Source: an uncultured Bacteroidales bacterium
Lineage (GTDB): Bacteria > Bacteroidota > Bacteroidia > Bacteroidales > WCHB1-69
Direction: 5' to 3'
NCBI GenBank assembly: GCA_900316305.1
Contig: ONCM01000035.1
Location: forward strand, 1 to 47,461
Length of the DNA: 47,461 nt
The first letter of the stretch is position 1; each line of letters opens with the position of its first letter. Both the position numbers and the translations under genes were made by a program. Positions 38,497 to 46,797 of the stretch are shown here, piece after piece. The notes under the pieces were generated by a model. The model was not told where the DNA came from and did not search any database. It saw only the letters and a list, made by a program, of their open reading frames with translations.

Positions 38497-40860
38497 CTAT
38501 AACTTTTTCAGCAGCGGCGAGCGACTCAGGTCTGTGGGATTGGTGCCTGGGACACCTTCAGGCACGGGAACGCCGAGTTTCTCAAAGTGTTTCTGCCAGT
38601 ACTTGGGCAGGTTACCGTCGGCATCGCGCCAGTTCATGGGTTTCGAGGGGAAAAAGCCGTTGAAGGCCACTTCGATGAGCTCCGAACAGTAGTAAGCGTC
38701 GTTGTCGGGCAGGAAAGCGTCGTCGTAAGGCTTCCCGAGGAGACTTTTGGCACGGGCGATGACCGCAGCGGTGTCGAAGGGCACGGCAAGGCGGTAGATG
38801 TCGCAAGATCCCAAGTGAAACCATATAGCGTGCTCTCTTTCAAATTGCTTGTAAGATATGCGCCGCACACCTTTCTCTGGAAGAGCCTCAATGACCCATA
38901 CATTCTCCGCACTGTCGCATTCTACTAATGCCACGTGCGTGTATTCGCCTGTGCTGGCTGTGATGGCTTTTTCCATGGACGAACTGTTTTCAGATAGGAA
39001 TAAGAGGTCGCCGGTTTGCAGGGTGTACATCGGATGCAGGGTGCTGTTATCGAGGTATTCGCGCAGCTGCATACCGTCAGGCATTGCCTCTCGCAGGGTT
39101 TGCCATAGGACTGGTTGGTAGGTTTGGAACTCCGCTTCGCGCCAGCGCACAACCATCGGCAGAAGCCACGGGTAATGCGTGCTTCCGCCAAGGTCAACGT
39201 GGGCGGAGGTTTGCCCCCGAGCCGTGAGGGTGTCGCCTGCGCGATTGACGAGGATGATGGTGTATCCGCATTGATTGCTGCTGTAGATGCTTCTTTGGGC
39301 ATAGACCTTGTGCATATCTAACAAGGTGTCGTCCAGACCGAAATCCTGCGGAGAGGGGAAAATGGAGTAGCGTTCATTGAGTGACAGCAGGGCTTCTTCT
39401 ATGGATGCTGCTGACAGTTGGCGTGTGCCGTCATCTGCGGCCACAGGGGAGGTTTTCTTCATGGGCCCGTTGCTGAGATGAGGGTCGTAGCTCTCGTCGG
39501 TATTGGTGCGGGCCTTCTCCACCAGAAGGTCGCCTTTGCGCTGTAAATCGATAGTCTCTTTATAAACACCGTATCCTAATGTCGTGTAAGTCATGATTTC
39601 CAGACTTTGCAGACCCGGTTTGACAAAAGCGGACAACGGCTGAGGGTAGGTGTAGGACTCCATACGACCGGCAGTGTCGATGCTGAGATTCTCTCCCGAA
39701 TAGGTCATGACGATGACCCGGTCTTCGCGGTTGGGATCAGGGGTCACGCCGGAGATATCTAGCGGACGTGCCACACGATACCAGCCTTTGCAATCGTGGA
39801 GATAGACACTCTTTTCATCGTAGCCCCAGCGAAGATTCCCGTGAGAGAACGTCTTTTCTGGATTGTCGAGGGCTCGCTCGGCCGTCAGGAACGGACAATT
39901 GTCCACCATCCCGTCGGCAGCCACACGCATCACCCCTCCGTTGACTCTGCTATAGAGGCGGCCGTCGTGCATCCCGATGATGAACAAGGCACTCACCCCC
40001 ATCGGCTTCCACCGGTCAAGGTCCTCCATCAGGACGATTTCCCCATTGTCGTCTATCGCCCACAGCATTCCTGTGTTCGTGTCCACTTCGAAGTCTGATA
40101 GTGTCAGCGGGGTGCGTTGCCATCGGCCATCTCCATCGGCGGCGGTGTAATAACTCTTTCGGCCTTGTGTTACAAGCAGATAGCCTTTCCACGGACGCAC
40201 ACGACTCACGCCTTTATGGTTGGGGGTGGACAAACGGTGGAAGGTGCGCCAATTATCGGAGGTACTATAGAGGCCGTTGTCACGAACGGCAATCCAGCCA
40301 CTGTCGGACGAAAGCATATAGATATCGTCAATGCCTGTTTTGTGGTCGAAGGCCGTGTCTCGCAACGCGACAAAGGTTTGGCCGCTGTCACTGCTGAAGG
40401 CTAGATAGCCGTCTTGGGAGCCTGTCCACAGGTCTCCTCCTTGGCCGCGCCAGACAGGGTGGAACCATTCGGGACCACCTCTTTTAGAACGACTGCAATT
40501 ATACCTGATGGTATCCCACACTTGGCCTCCCGTTGTGGTCCGTTTGAAATAATTGCCCCACATATAGCCCGCAATGACCGCTGTGTTACGGTCGAAGGCT
40601 GCGATATTCTCAAAAGTTTCATTAATGTCGCCACCCAGTTCTCCCTCTTTCAGGGTACGCCATGGCGAGTGGATATCGTCGGCACGGTAGATTTCCCCAC
40701 AATGAGTTGCCATCCAAAGTGTTCCGTCGGGCGCCACCGAGGTGTAGGTCACAAATGCATTGAGGCACAACACATTGAGTTCCGCTAATCGGTCTCGCTG
40801 CTGCGCTTGCGCGGCGATGATCAGCAGAAGGGTGAGGACTAAAAGGGCAGTTTTTTTCAT
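38497..40860 (-). CDS. Secreted beta-propeller plus YiiX-like (C92) cysteine hydrolase fusion
   Basis: 787 residues from MKKTALLVLTLLLIIAAQAQ; longer frames cross the promoter at 40882-40889. Residues about 30-450 form repeated strand blocks with Ser/Asp-Gly-Trp motifs (SDSGQTFVALRD, SDNWRTFHRLS) typical of BNR/Vps10-type propellers. Residues about 600-760 match the YiiX/YebB permuted NlpC/P60 fold: LQTGDLLFLSENSSSMEKAI, YTHVALVECD (His) and AYYCSELIEVAFNG (Cys). The hydrolase may cut amide or ester bonds in peptidoglycan or lipids. The combination is unusual. Confidence 0.82.
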   Translation of the reverse strand: MKKTALLVLTLLLIIAAQAQQRDRLAELNVLCLNAFVTYTSVAPDGTLWMATHCGEIYRADDIHSPWRTLKEGELGGDINETFENIAAFDRNTAVIAGYMWGNYFKRTTTGGQVWDTIRYNCSRSKRGGPEWFHPVWRGQGGDLWTGSQDGYLAFSSDSGQTFVALRDTAFDHKTGIDDIYMLSSDSGWIAVRDNGLYSTSDNWRTFHRLSTPNHKGVSRVRPWKGYLLVTQGRKSYYTAADGDGRWQRTPLTLSDFEVDTNTGMLWAIDDNGEIVLMEDLDRWKPMGVSALFIIGMHDGRLYSRVNGGVMRVAADGMVDNCPFLTAERALDNPEKTFSHGNLRWGYDEKSVYLHDCKGWYRVARPLDISGVTPDPNREDRVIVMTYSGENLSIDTAGRMESYTYPQPLSAFVKPGLQSLEIMTYTTLGYGVYKETIDLQRKGDLLVEKARTNTDESYDPHLSNGPMKKTSPVAADDGTRQLSAASIEEALLSLNERYSIFPSPQDFGLDDTLLDMHKVYAQRSIYSSNQCGYTIILVNRAGDTLTARGQTSAHVDLGGSTHYPWLLPMVVRWREAEFQTYQPVLWQTLREAMPDGMQLREYLDNSTLHPMYTLQTGDLLFLSENSSSMEKAITASTGEYTHVALVECDSAENVWVIEALPEKGVRRISYKQFEREHAIWFHLGSCDIYRLAVPFDTAAVIARAKSLLGKPYDDAFLPDNDAYYCSELIEVAFNGFFPSKPMNWRDADGNLPKYWQKHFEKLGVPVPEGVPGTNPTDLSRSPLLKKL

Positions 40861-40881
40861 AAAGCATTTGATATCAAACCG

Positions 40882-40889
40882 CAAAGATA
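40882..40889 (-). promoter_or_regulatory. -7 promoter element for the propeller-hydrolase gene
   Basis: Minus-strand TATCTTTG 22 bases before the start at 40860. Confidence 0.7.
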
Positions 40890-40952
40890 CTTTTTTGTGG
40901 AAACAATACTCGTCGCAAATGTGCATTGTGATGGGACGAGCTTGTTTAAGTT

Positions 40953-41315
40953 TCACTGTTCCTTCTCCGGGCACGGCACAGACAGCGGCATTCCTTCCTG
41001 CGAGAGGTAGAACATGTAGAGGATAGCAGGTTTGTTGCCTCGGTTCTCGCCATGGTGTACGGTTCCGACCATCTCTACGACAGCCTCTCCCGCGTGGACG
41101 ACCTTCTCTGTTCCGTCCTGGGCAATGATGGTGAGTTCGCCTTCCACCAGCACACCGTAGTTCATCACCGGATGGTAGTGCCAATCGAGCTTCTGCCCAA
41201 CGGGGAAAATGTATTTCTTGACCACCAATTCGGGTCTGCCTTGCAGGTAATCAGGTAGTTCCGCTCCATCCCAACTTTGCGAGGTGCGGATAAGTTCTAT
41301 GCTTTGCGTATCCAT
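40953..41315 (-). CDS. Cupin-domain protein
   Basis: 120 residues, a single small cupin. Metal-binding motif 1 reads LDWHYHPVMNYGVLVEGELT and motif 2 reads GTVHHGENRGNKPAILYMFY, with His residues in the expected places. A small stand-alone cupin may be an isomerase, dioxygenase or ligand-binding regulator; no choice is possible here. It has its own promoter at 41339-41346. Confidence 0.88.
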   Translation of the reverse strand: MDTQSIELIRTSQSWDGAELPDYLQGRPELVVKKYIFPVGQKLDWHYHPVMNYGVLVEGELTIIAQDGTEKVVHAGEAVVEMVGTVHHGENRGNKPAILYMFYLSQEGMPLSVPCPEKEQ

Positions 41316-41338
41316 ATCTTTCGTTTGGTTTTGAGCGG

Positions 41339-41426
41339 CAAAGGTACTACATTTTTTCGTTCTGCAAAGAGCTAAACGCGGTGCAAAAAATAATTTGGGG
41401 TGGTTTCAAAAAAGTTTGTACTTTTG
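41339..41426. promoter_or_regulatory. Divergent -7 elements for the cupin gene and the DUF3791/DUF3990 cassette
   Basis: Minus-strand TACCTTTG (41346 to 41339) serves the cupin gene. Plus-strand TACTTTTG (41419-41426) lies 35 bases before the ATG at 41461 and is the only promoter seen for the three-gene cassette. Confidence 0.65.
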
Positions 41427-41460
41427 CAAATCGAATTAATGACGGTAGAAACTTTAGCTT

Positions 41461-41682
41461 ATGTCATCGGCAATACTGGACAAAATAGAATACCTTGTGC
41501 TTCTGGTGGCAGGTTTCGCTGCACGGAGCAACATCTCCGAAGCCGAGGCCTACCGCTACCTCAACCGCTACGGTGCCCTCGCATTGTGCGACAAGCACTA
41601 CGGCATCATGCACACTTTATCGCTTGATGAGAATATCCAAACCCTACAAGCCTACTGCCAAAAGAAAGGGGGCACACTATGA
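41461..41682 (+). CDS. DUF3791-family small protein (putative antitoxin)
   Basis: 73 residues, all helical: IEYLVLLVAGFAARSNISEA, the RYLNRYGALALCDKHYGIMHTLS block and a closing IQTLQAYCQKKGG. This matches the DUF3791 pattern, a family regularly encoded beside DUF3990. It overlaps the DUF3990 gene by four bases (ATGA), as in antitoxin-toxin pairs. The antitoxin role is inferred from that arrangement. Confidence 0.8.
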   Translation: MSSAILDKIEYLVLLVAGFAARSNISEAEAYRYLNRYGALALCDKHYGIMHTLSLDENIQTLQAYCQKKGGTL

Positions 41683-42149
41683 GACTATATCATGGTTCCA
41701 CTATTGACATCCAACACATTGACCTTGCCAAGTCGAGACCAAACAAAGATTTCGGCCGTGCTTTCTACCTCTCTGACGACCATCAGCAAGCCCTTGAGTT
41801 GGCACAGTTTCGAGCCGAATTCGAAGAAGCTGTCCCAGTGGTAAACATCTATGATTTTGACGAGAAACTCTTCTCAAAGTTCCGTTATAAACGTTTCGAG
41901 GGCTATACTGAGGAGTGGGCGCACTTTGTTTACGACCACCGCACCGAACCACATGGTCTCACACTCCATGATTACGACATCGTTTACGGTCCTATCGCAA
42001 ATGACCGTATCGGCGCACAAATCACCCGTTTCAAGCAAGGCTATATCACCTTCGACGAATTCTTGCGTCGTATTCAATACATCAAAGGTATCACTTTCCA
42101 GTATGCTTTCTGCACGCAGCAGGCTGTGGATAATCTTATTAAACTATGA
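41679..42149 (+). CDS. DUF3990-family protein (putative ADP-ribosyltransferase-like toxin)
   Basis: 156 residues. Family blocks: MRLYHGSTIDIQHIDL, PNKDFGRAFYLSDDHQQALELA and DYDIVYGPIANDRIGAQI. DUF3990 is placed with ADP-ribosyltransferase-like folds, where the N-terminal His/Tyr-Gly-Ser and the FGxxFY segment line the NAD pocket. Flanked on both sides by tiny helical genes with ATGA overlaps. It is probably the toxin or effector of the cassette; its target is unknown. Confidence 0.82.
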   Translation: MRLYHGSTIDIQHIDLAKSRPNKDFGRAFYLSDDHQQALELAQFRAEFEEAVPVVNIYDFDEKLFSKFRYKRFEGYTEEWAHFVYDHRTEPHGLTLHDYDIVYGPIANDRIGAQITRFKQGYITFDEFLRRIQYIKGITFQYAFCTQQAVDNLIKL

Positions 42150-42376
42150 ACGTAACACAAGCAGAATTTCAAATCATGAAAGAGGACATCGTGAAGGACA
42201 TGATTGCCCGCCTTATGGAAGAGCGAGGACTCACGATGCAGCAGGCTTTCGATGCCGTTTACACCTCCCGCCTTTTCGAAAAACTTGGCGACCCCAATAC
42301 TGGACTTTACTTCCAGTCATCAGGATATGTTTATAGTTTTCTGTTGGACGAGTTACAGGCCAAACAAGTCAAATAA
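42146..42376 (+). CDS. Third small protein of the DUF3990 cassette
   Basis: 76 residues, helical and acidic (MKEDIVKDMIARLMEERGLT), with a conserved-looking end (YTSRLFEKLGDPNTGLYFQS). It starts within the DUF3990 stop (four-base overlap), so all three genes are translationally linked. It does not clearly match DUF3791 but has a similar size and could be a second partner or adaptor. Confidence 0.75.
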   Translation: MNVTQAEFQIMKEDIVKDMIARLMEERGLTMQQAFDAVYTSRLFEKLGDPNTGLYFQSSGYVYSFLLDELQAKQVK

Positions 42377-42423
42377 TAGTTTTTTTTGCGCACATTCATT
42401 CTACAATGTAAAACCAAGTGATT

Positions 42424-43263
42424 ATGTCCGAACCGGAAATCGCAACGGAACAAGATCAGCCCAAGACCACCATAATGAAAGTGGGTATCGTTTCGGCTGT
42501 TCTTTTGGTGGCGCTCATTATATTGTTTTGGTATGATGATTTTCTCGGATTTCTTGCTGCATTATTTTTCGTATGGATTACCATTCCAGCGGTGTCGGTG
42601 TTCCTCATCGCCTTTGTCAAATCATTTCGGAGGAGGAGCGGGTGGCACAAGGCTATGTTCGGATGCGGGTTGGGAACGATTCTTCTTTTGGTTGCTTACC
42701 TGCTGTTCCGTGCGCCCGAAACACGCTGCAACCCGGACATCATGGCAGAACATTACGAAAAACATAAGGCCGAGATGGAGGAATTCTGCAACTATATGCA
42801 ATCCGTTCTTGACGACAGCACTTCCGTAACACTTGAATTCAAGGGAAATCGACTGGAAATGTTCCATGTGGCAGGGGCAGATGCGGATCGATATTCCAAT
42901 TTTTGGAATGAGGAGGCTCGGGGAAAACGCGACTCGCTGATGGCCGTGGTGGGGCTGACCATGGATGAATACAACGGCATCCGCAAAAGGTTGAAATCCA
43001 TGGGCTGTATCGGGGTGGAAGCTTCCCGCATCACCCCCGATTGCACCGCTCTATGGTTCCGCCGCGTAGGAATGGGAAGGTATGACTATGTCCTTTACTC
43101 TCGTTCCTTAAGCGATGAGGAAAAGGAAAAAGTTCTGGAAGACTACTCGATAATCCCCTATAATGACCATGTCTTATTTCGGTACGGTAGTGGCGCAATA
43201 GGTTCAGATGCTTTCCCCTCTGGCACCAAGGAAAAGTTTCTGAAAAAGCACGCTCCGTGGTAA
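42424..43263 (+). CDS. Unknown membrane protein
   Basis: 279 residues; ATG at 42424 preferred over a GTG six bases upstream. Two to three transmembrane helices in the first 100 residues (VGIVSAVLLVALIILFWYD, FLGFLAALFFVWITIPAVSV, GLGTILLLVAYLLF), then a soluble domain with helix-strand character (EHYEKHKAEMEEFCNYMQSV). No family was recognised. A strong hairpin with a following T-run (43388-43413) downstream probably terminates its transcript. Confidence 0.7.
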   Translation: MSEPEIATEQDQPKTTIMKVGIVSAVLLVALIILFWYDDFLGFLAALFFVWITIPAVSVFLIAFVKSFRRRSGWHKAMFGCGLGTILLLVAYLLFRAPETRCNPDIMAEHYEKHKAEMEEFCNYMQSVLDDSTSVTLEFKGNRLEMFHVAGADADRYSNFWNEEARGKRDSLMAVVGLTMDEYNGIRKRLKSMGCIGVEASRITPDCTALWFRRVGMGRYDYVLYSRSLSDEEKEKVLEDYSIIPYNDHVLFRYGSGAIGSDAFPSGTKEKFLKKHAPW

Positions 43264-43299
43264 GAGTAGTTTACAAAAACAACAAACGATTGCACTCCG

Positions 43300-43404
43300 C
43301 GTGCCGGAGGCACGATATTTTAGTAACCCCACACTGCGCTCCACTTCGTTACGCTGATGTGGGGTATAGTGGCCTCCAGCAGAACAAGCGTATCGAAGAT
43401 ACGC
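43300..43404. repeat. Family B composite palindromic element, complete copy, opposite orientation
   Basis: CGTGCC-GGA-GGCACG (43300-43314), 12 nt, CCCCACA/TGTGGGG hairpin (43327-43364), 23 nt, then GCGTATC-GAA-GATACGC (43388-43404). Spacer lengths equal those of 3482-3581, but the hairpin and spacer sequences differ. The last hairpin is followed on the plus strand by TATTATTTTT, so it may also act as a rho-independent terminator for the 42424 gene. It ends two bases before the stop of the UvrA-like gene. Confidence 0.85.
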
Positions 43405-43406
43405 TA

Positions 43407-45671
43407 TTATTTTTCCCTCAAATACGGTCCCGTAACAGAACCCTTATCCTCCGCCATCGCCTTAGGCGTTCCCTCGAAGATAATGTCGCCACCCATCGCG
43501 CCGCCGCCGGGACCGAGTTCGATGAGCCAGTCGCAGGACTTCAGCATCTCGATGTTGTGCTCGATGAGGAAGATGGTGTTGCCAGCCTCCACCATGGTGT
43601 CGAAGAGGCTCAGGATGCGCTTGATGTCGCCCGCGTGGAGACCGTCGGAGGGCTCGTCCATGATGAAGATCTTGCCCGCATCACGCAGGTAGGAGGCCAA
43701 CTTGATACGCTGCAGCTCGCCGCCAGAGAGGGTCGAGAGCGACTGGTTCAGATGCAGGTATCCCAAACCGACCTTGCGCAACGGCTCTAATTTCTCGGCA
43801 ATCACACTTCCGGCAAACAGTTCGGCGGCTTTGTTGGCGGTGAGGTCCATCACTTCGGCAATGTTGAGACCGTTCACCTTGTAGGACAGCACTTCCGGAG
43901 AATAACGCAATCCACCGCAGGCTTCGCAGGTGGTCTCGATGGCATCCATGAAGGCCATGTCGTTGACGATGACGCCCTTGCCCTGACAGACGGGACAGCC
44001 GCCCTTGCCGTTGAAGGAGAAGAGGTCGGCCTTAGTCTTGTTTGTCTTGGCAAAGAGCTTGCGGATGTCGTCGGCCACGTCCAAATAGGTGGCCGGGGTG
44101 CTGCGCAGGCTGATGCCGATGTTCTTTTGGCTGATATAGACGATGTCTTCGGGGTGCGGATAGGCGTTGCGGAAACATTCCATCAGCGAACTCTTGCCCG
44201 AGCCCGCCACGCCCGCGATGCCGCACATCACACCCAACGGCAGCTTGACGGAAACATTCTTCAGGTTGTGCAGATGGGCGTTCTCCAACAGGAAGAAATC
44301 CTTGGGTGCGCGCACCTGCTCCTTGATGGCACTCGTCGCGCTCAGCATCGTGCCCGTAAGCGTCTGACTGTGCAGCAGTTCCTCGTAGGTACCCTCGAAG
44401 ACGATTTCGCCGCCCTTCATACCCGCGCCGGGACCCATATCGATGATGTGGTCGGCGATTTTGATGATCTCCTTGTGGTGCTCCACGAGGATGACGGTGT
44501 TGCCGTGGTTTTTGAGCTTCTGCACCGACTTCTGCATCAGCAGGATGTCGTGGTTGTGGAGGCCCACACTGGGTTCGTCGAGGATGTACATCACGTCGGA
44601 GAGCGGCGAGTTGATGTATTTGGCGATCTTGCAACGCTGGGCTTCGCCGCCGGAGAGCGTGCCGATAGCGCGGTCGAGGGTGAGGTAGCCGAGTCCGATC
44701 TCCTCCAATGCCGACAGCCGCTCGATGGTGGCCCGCTTGATGTCCTCCGCCAGCGGATTGTCGATGGTCTCCATCCACTTACGGCAGTCGCTGATGCTCA
44801 TGGCCGTCACTTCGGCGATATGGAGGCCGCCGATCTTGCAGGAGCGTATCTTCTCGTTGAGGCGCGTGCCGCCGCAGTCGGGACAGGTGCCCATCGTCAG
44901 CATCGGGTTGAGCACGGAGGCGTGGAGCAGCCCCTCCTCCGAGTTGATGATGCTGCGGTACATGCGGGGGATAAGTCCTTCGTATTTGGCGGTCTTGGGC
45001 CAGTTGGATGGCGGGTTCTTCAGCTTGATCTGTGGCGAGTTGAGGAAGAGGTCGAGTTCCTCAGGCGTGTAGTCCTTGATCTTCTTGTCGAGGTCGAAGA
45101 GGCCGCTGTGGGCGTAGCGAATCCAGCGCCAGCCGCCCTTGCCGAAGGCGATGTAGTGGATGGTGTCCTCATCGTTGAGCGACTTGTCGAAATCGACTAA
45201 CTTGTGGATGTCCAACTCGCGGATTTCGCCCAACCCGCCGCAGCGCGGACAGCTGCCCGAGGGGTGGTTGAACGAGAAGGCGTCGGAGTAGCCCACGAAA
45301 GGTTGCCCGATGCGCGAGAACAGTAGTCGCAGCAGGGCGTAGATGTCGGTGTAGGTGCCCACTGTGGAGCGCGAGTTGGAAGTCGGTTTACGCTGCTCGA
45401 TGACGATGGCGATGGGCAGGTTCTGGATGTCGCCCACGTGCGGCCGTCCGTACTTGGGCAGGTACTGCTGCGTGAACGAGGGGAAGGTGTCGTTGAGTTC
45501 CCTTCGCGACTTGGCCGCGATGGTGTCCAGCACCAGCGACGACTTGCCCGACCCCGACACGCCCGTCACCACGGTGATCTTCCCCTTGGGAATCCTGACG
45601 TTAACGTGCTTGAGGTTGTTCTCGGTGGCATCGCGGACGATGATATGGTTGAAGTCGTTTATATGGCTCAT
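43407..45671 (-). CDS. Short UvrA-like ABC ATPase (UvrA2 type)
   Basis: 754 residues against about 940 for housekeeping UvrA. Two ABC domains: Walker A GVSGSGKSSLVLDT (about 37) and GVAGSGKSSLMECF (about 495), signatures TLSGGEAQR (about 345) and TLSGGELQR (about 650), and Walker B VMYILDEPSVGL and IFIMDEPSDGL. Zinc fingers CPRCGG, CPDCGG and CPVCQG/CEACGG are present. The first Walker A to signature distance is about 140 residues shorter than in E. coli UvrA, so the UvrB-binding/insertion region is reduced. Such paralogues are linked to DNA-damage or drug tolerance. Its promoter is likely at 45798-45805. Confidence 0.9.
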   Translation of the reverse strand: MSHINDFNHIIVRDATENNLKHVNVRIPKGKITVVTGVSGSGKSSLVLDTIAAKSRRELNDTFPSFTQQYLPKYGRPHVGDIQNLPIAIVIEQRKPTSNSRSTVGTYTDIYALLRLLFSRIGQPFVGYSDAFSFNHPSGSCPRCGGLGEIRELDIHKLVDFDKSLNDEDTIHYIAFGKGGWRWIRYAHSGLFDLDKKIKDYTPEELDLFLNSPQIKLKNPPSNWPKTAKYEGLIPRMYRSIINSEEGLLHASVLNPMLTMGTCPDCGGTRLNEKIRSCKIGGLHIAEVTAMSISDCRKWMETIDNPLAEDIKRATIERLSALEEIGLGYLTLDRAIGTLSGGEAQRCKIAKYINSPLSDVMYILDEPSVGLHNHDILLMQKSVQKLKNHGNTVILVEHHKEIIKIADHIIDMGPGAGMKGGEIVFEGTYEELLHSQTLTGTMLSATSAIKEQVRAPKDFFLLENAHLHNLKNVSVKLPLGVMCGIAGVAGSGKSSLMECFRNAYPHPEDIVYISQKNIGISLRSTPATYLDVADDIRKLFAKTNKTKADLFSFNGKGGCPVCQGKGVIVNDMAFMDAIETTCEACGGLRYSPEVLSYKVNGLNIAEVMDLTANKAAELFAGSVIAEKLEPLRKVGLGYLHLNQSLSTLSGGELQRIKLASYLRDAGKIFIMDEPSDGLHAGDIKRILSLFDTMVEAGNTIFLIEHNIEMLKSCDWLIELGPGGGAMGGDIIFEGTPKAMAEDKGSVTGPYLREK

Positions 45672-45748
45672 AAGAGTGGTGAAAACAACTATTTTTGAGT
45701 TTTGTTCAAAAGGTATTCCGAAAGATAGGTATGACTGCTTTTACTTTC

Positions 45749-45805
45749 CTTTATTCTCTTTTATTCTTCTTTATTCTCTTTTATTCTTTTCCGAGTGCAA
45801 AGGTA
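45749..45805. repeat. TTTATTCTCTT repeats and promoter element upstream of the UvrA-like gene
   Basis: Repeated TTTATTCT(C/T)TT units (45749-45790) followed by minus-strand TACCTTTG (45805 to 45798). The repeats would lie in a 120-nt leader of the UvrA-like gene. Confidence 0.5.
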
Positions 45806-45859
45806 CAAAATTCCCTTTACATGCAGAACGTGATATTGGAAAACAAAGAAAGCATCCAA

Positions 45860-45976
45860 TCAATCGAACTTCCCTCCGAGGTAAATCCAAATGACAATGA
45901 ATATCGCAGTAAGGAGAATGTAACATACGAAATCAGGAGGGTGGTTAAGAGATACCACTACTATATGATCATTTAA
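45860..45976 (-). pseudogene. Decayed copy of the small membrane gene at 47227-47461
   Basis: On the minus strand it reads VCYILLTAIFIVIWIYLGGKFD before a stop, parallel to ACYIFLAVVFIIIWFYLWSYID of the gene at 47227. DNA similarity is visible over about 80 bp. The part before it keeps TTLLIS in another frame, so a frameshift has occurred. It overlaps the end of the upstream minus-strand gene. Confidence 0.55.
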
Positions 45977-46625
45977 CACTCACTTTCATATATACCATAC
46001 TACTGGTACGGAATTCTTCGCCTTTCACAAAAAGTTCTCCAGTAATTGAATAGCAATACTCTAAAATAAGAAGATCCGTCGGAAAATATTGGTCTATTAA
46101 TTCAGGTATCGACTTGTCTGATTCCCAACGGTAGAGGTACAAAAATGGCGGTAAGCTCAAGTGGTTTATTTCTCGCGTGGCAATCTGGTGGATGCAGCAA
46201 TCAGTTTCCATTAGACCGCCGTTTATAGTGCCCAAAGGATGAAACAGCGAGTCAATAAATGCCGTTTTTGTATCTACAGGAACTCCTAACCCCTTGTTTA
46301 TCACTCCAAATTCCACAATGTAGGCAGCTTGAGCATGTTGATAAGGCATTCTCTTCCATTCAAGGTCGAAATCCGCTTCGTCAAAACCTTCGGCTACAAA
46401 ATAATGTTGATGCAACACGCTGTCGATTTGCCTACTTTCAATTTGTGAAAGGTCAGCCGATGCGAAGTCCGAACAAGAACAGAGAATCAGACTTCGCAAA
46501 GCCTGATTGTAGTCTTCCTCCGTACATCGCACCGCTTTCACTTGCGCATTTGAAAACACGGTTGTCAGTATTGCGAGAAAGAAAAGTATCGCCTTTTTTA
46601 TGTCTGATGTTTGGGGATGTTTCAT
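45969..46625 (-). CDS. Unknown secreted protein
   Basis: 218 residues from MKHPQTSDIKKAILFFLAIL, with a signal peptide ending near TTVFSNAQ. The mature domain (SLILCSCSDFASADLSQIES, YQHAQAAYIVEFGVINKGLG) has three or four Cys and looks alpha/beta. No family was recognised. No promoter element was clear. Confidence 0.65.
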   Translation of the reverse strand: MKHPQTSDIKKAILFFLAILTTVFSNAQVKAVRCTEEDYNQALRSLILCSCSDFASADLSQIESRQIDSVLHQHYFVAEGFDEADFDLEWKRMPYQHAQAAYIVEFGVINKGLGVPVDTKTAFIDSLFHPLGTINGGLMETDCCIHQIATREINHLSLPPFLYLYRWESDKSIPELIDQYFPTDLLILEYCYSITGELFVKGEEFRTSSMVYMKVSVK

Positions 46626-46659
46626 TATAATGTACAACAATACGACATTTGCCGTATTT

Positions 46660-46797
46660 CTATAATCCCTTAATCTCCTCCTCAGTCAACCCCGTAATCT
46701 CGGCAATATCGCCAACGGCATAACCTTTGGCTTTCATGTTGCGGGCGATTTTTGCCATATCCTCCAGTCGGCCTTTATCTCTAGCTCTTTCTCTCAT
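46660..46797 (-). CDS. 45-residue Rpn-like C-terminal fragment
   Basis: ATG at 46797, TAG at 46660. Encodes MRERARDKGRLEDM, then MKAKGYAVGDIAEITGLTEE and a final EIKGL. This resembles the helical C-terminal tail of Rpn/PD-(D/E)XK transposase-family nucleases, without the nuclease domain. It overlaps the nucleotidyltransferase stop by 17 bases and is translated in another frame. It may be a remnant or a genuine small partner protein. Confidence 0.5.
   Translation of the reverse strand: MRERARDKGRLEDMAKIARNMKAKGYAVGDIAEITGLTEEEIKGL

Noticed and set aside
40861-41184. N-terminal extension of the propeller-hydrolase gene
   Set aside because: The extension overlaps the cupin gene in antisense and crosses a TAnnTTTG promoter; a perfect signal peptide begins at 40860.
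44127-45200. 357-codon plus-strand frame opposite the UvrA-like gene
   Set aside because: Antisense shadow; the minus strand carries all ABC and zinc motifs.
45695-45976. Plus-strand 93-codon frame starting with TTG
   Set aside because: It runs through the T-rich repeats and UvrA promoter region, and its 3' part is the antisense of a decayed minus-strand gene.
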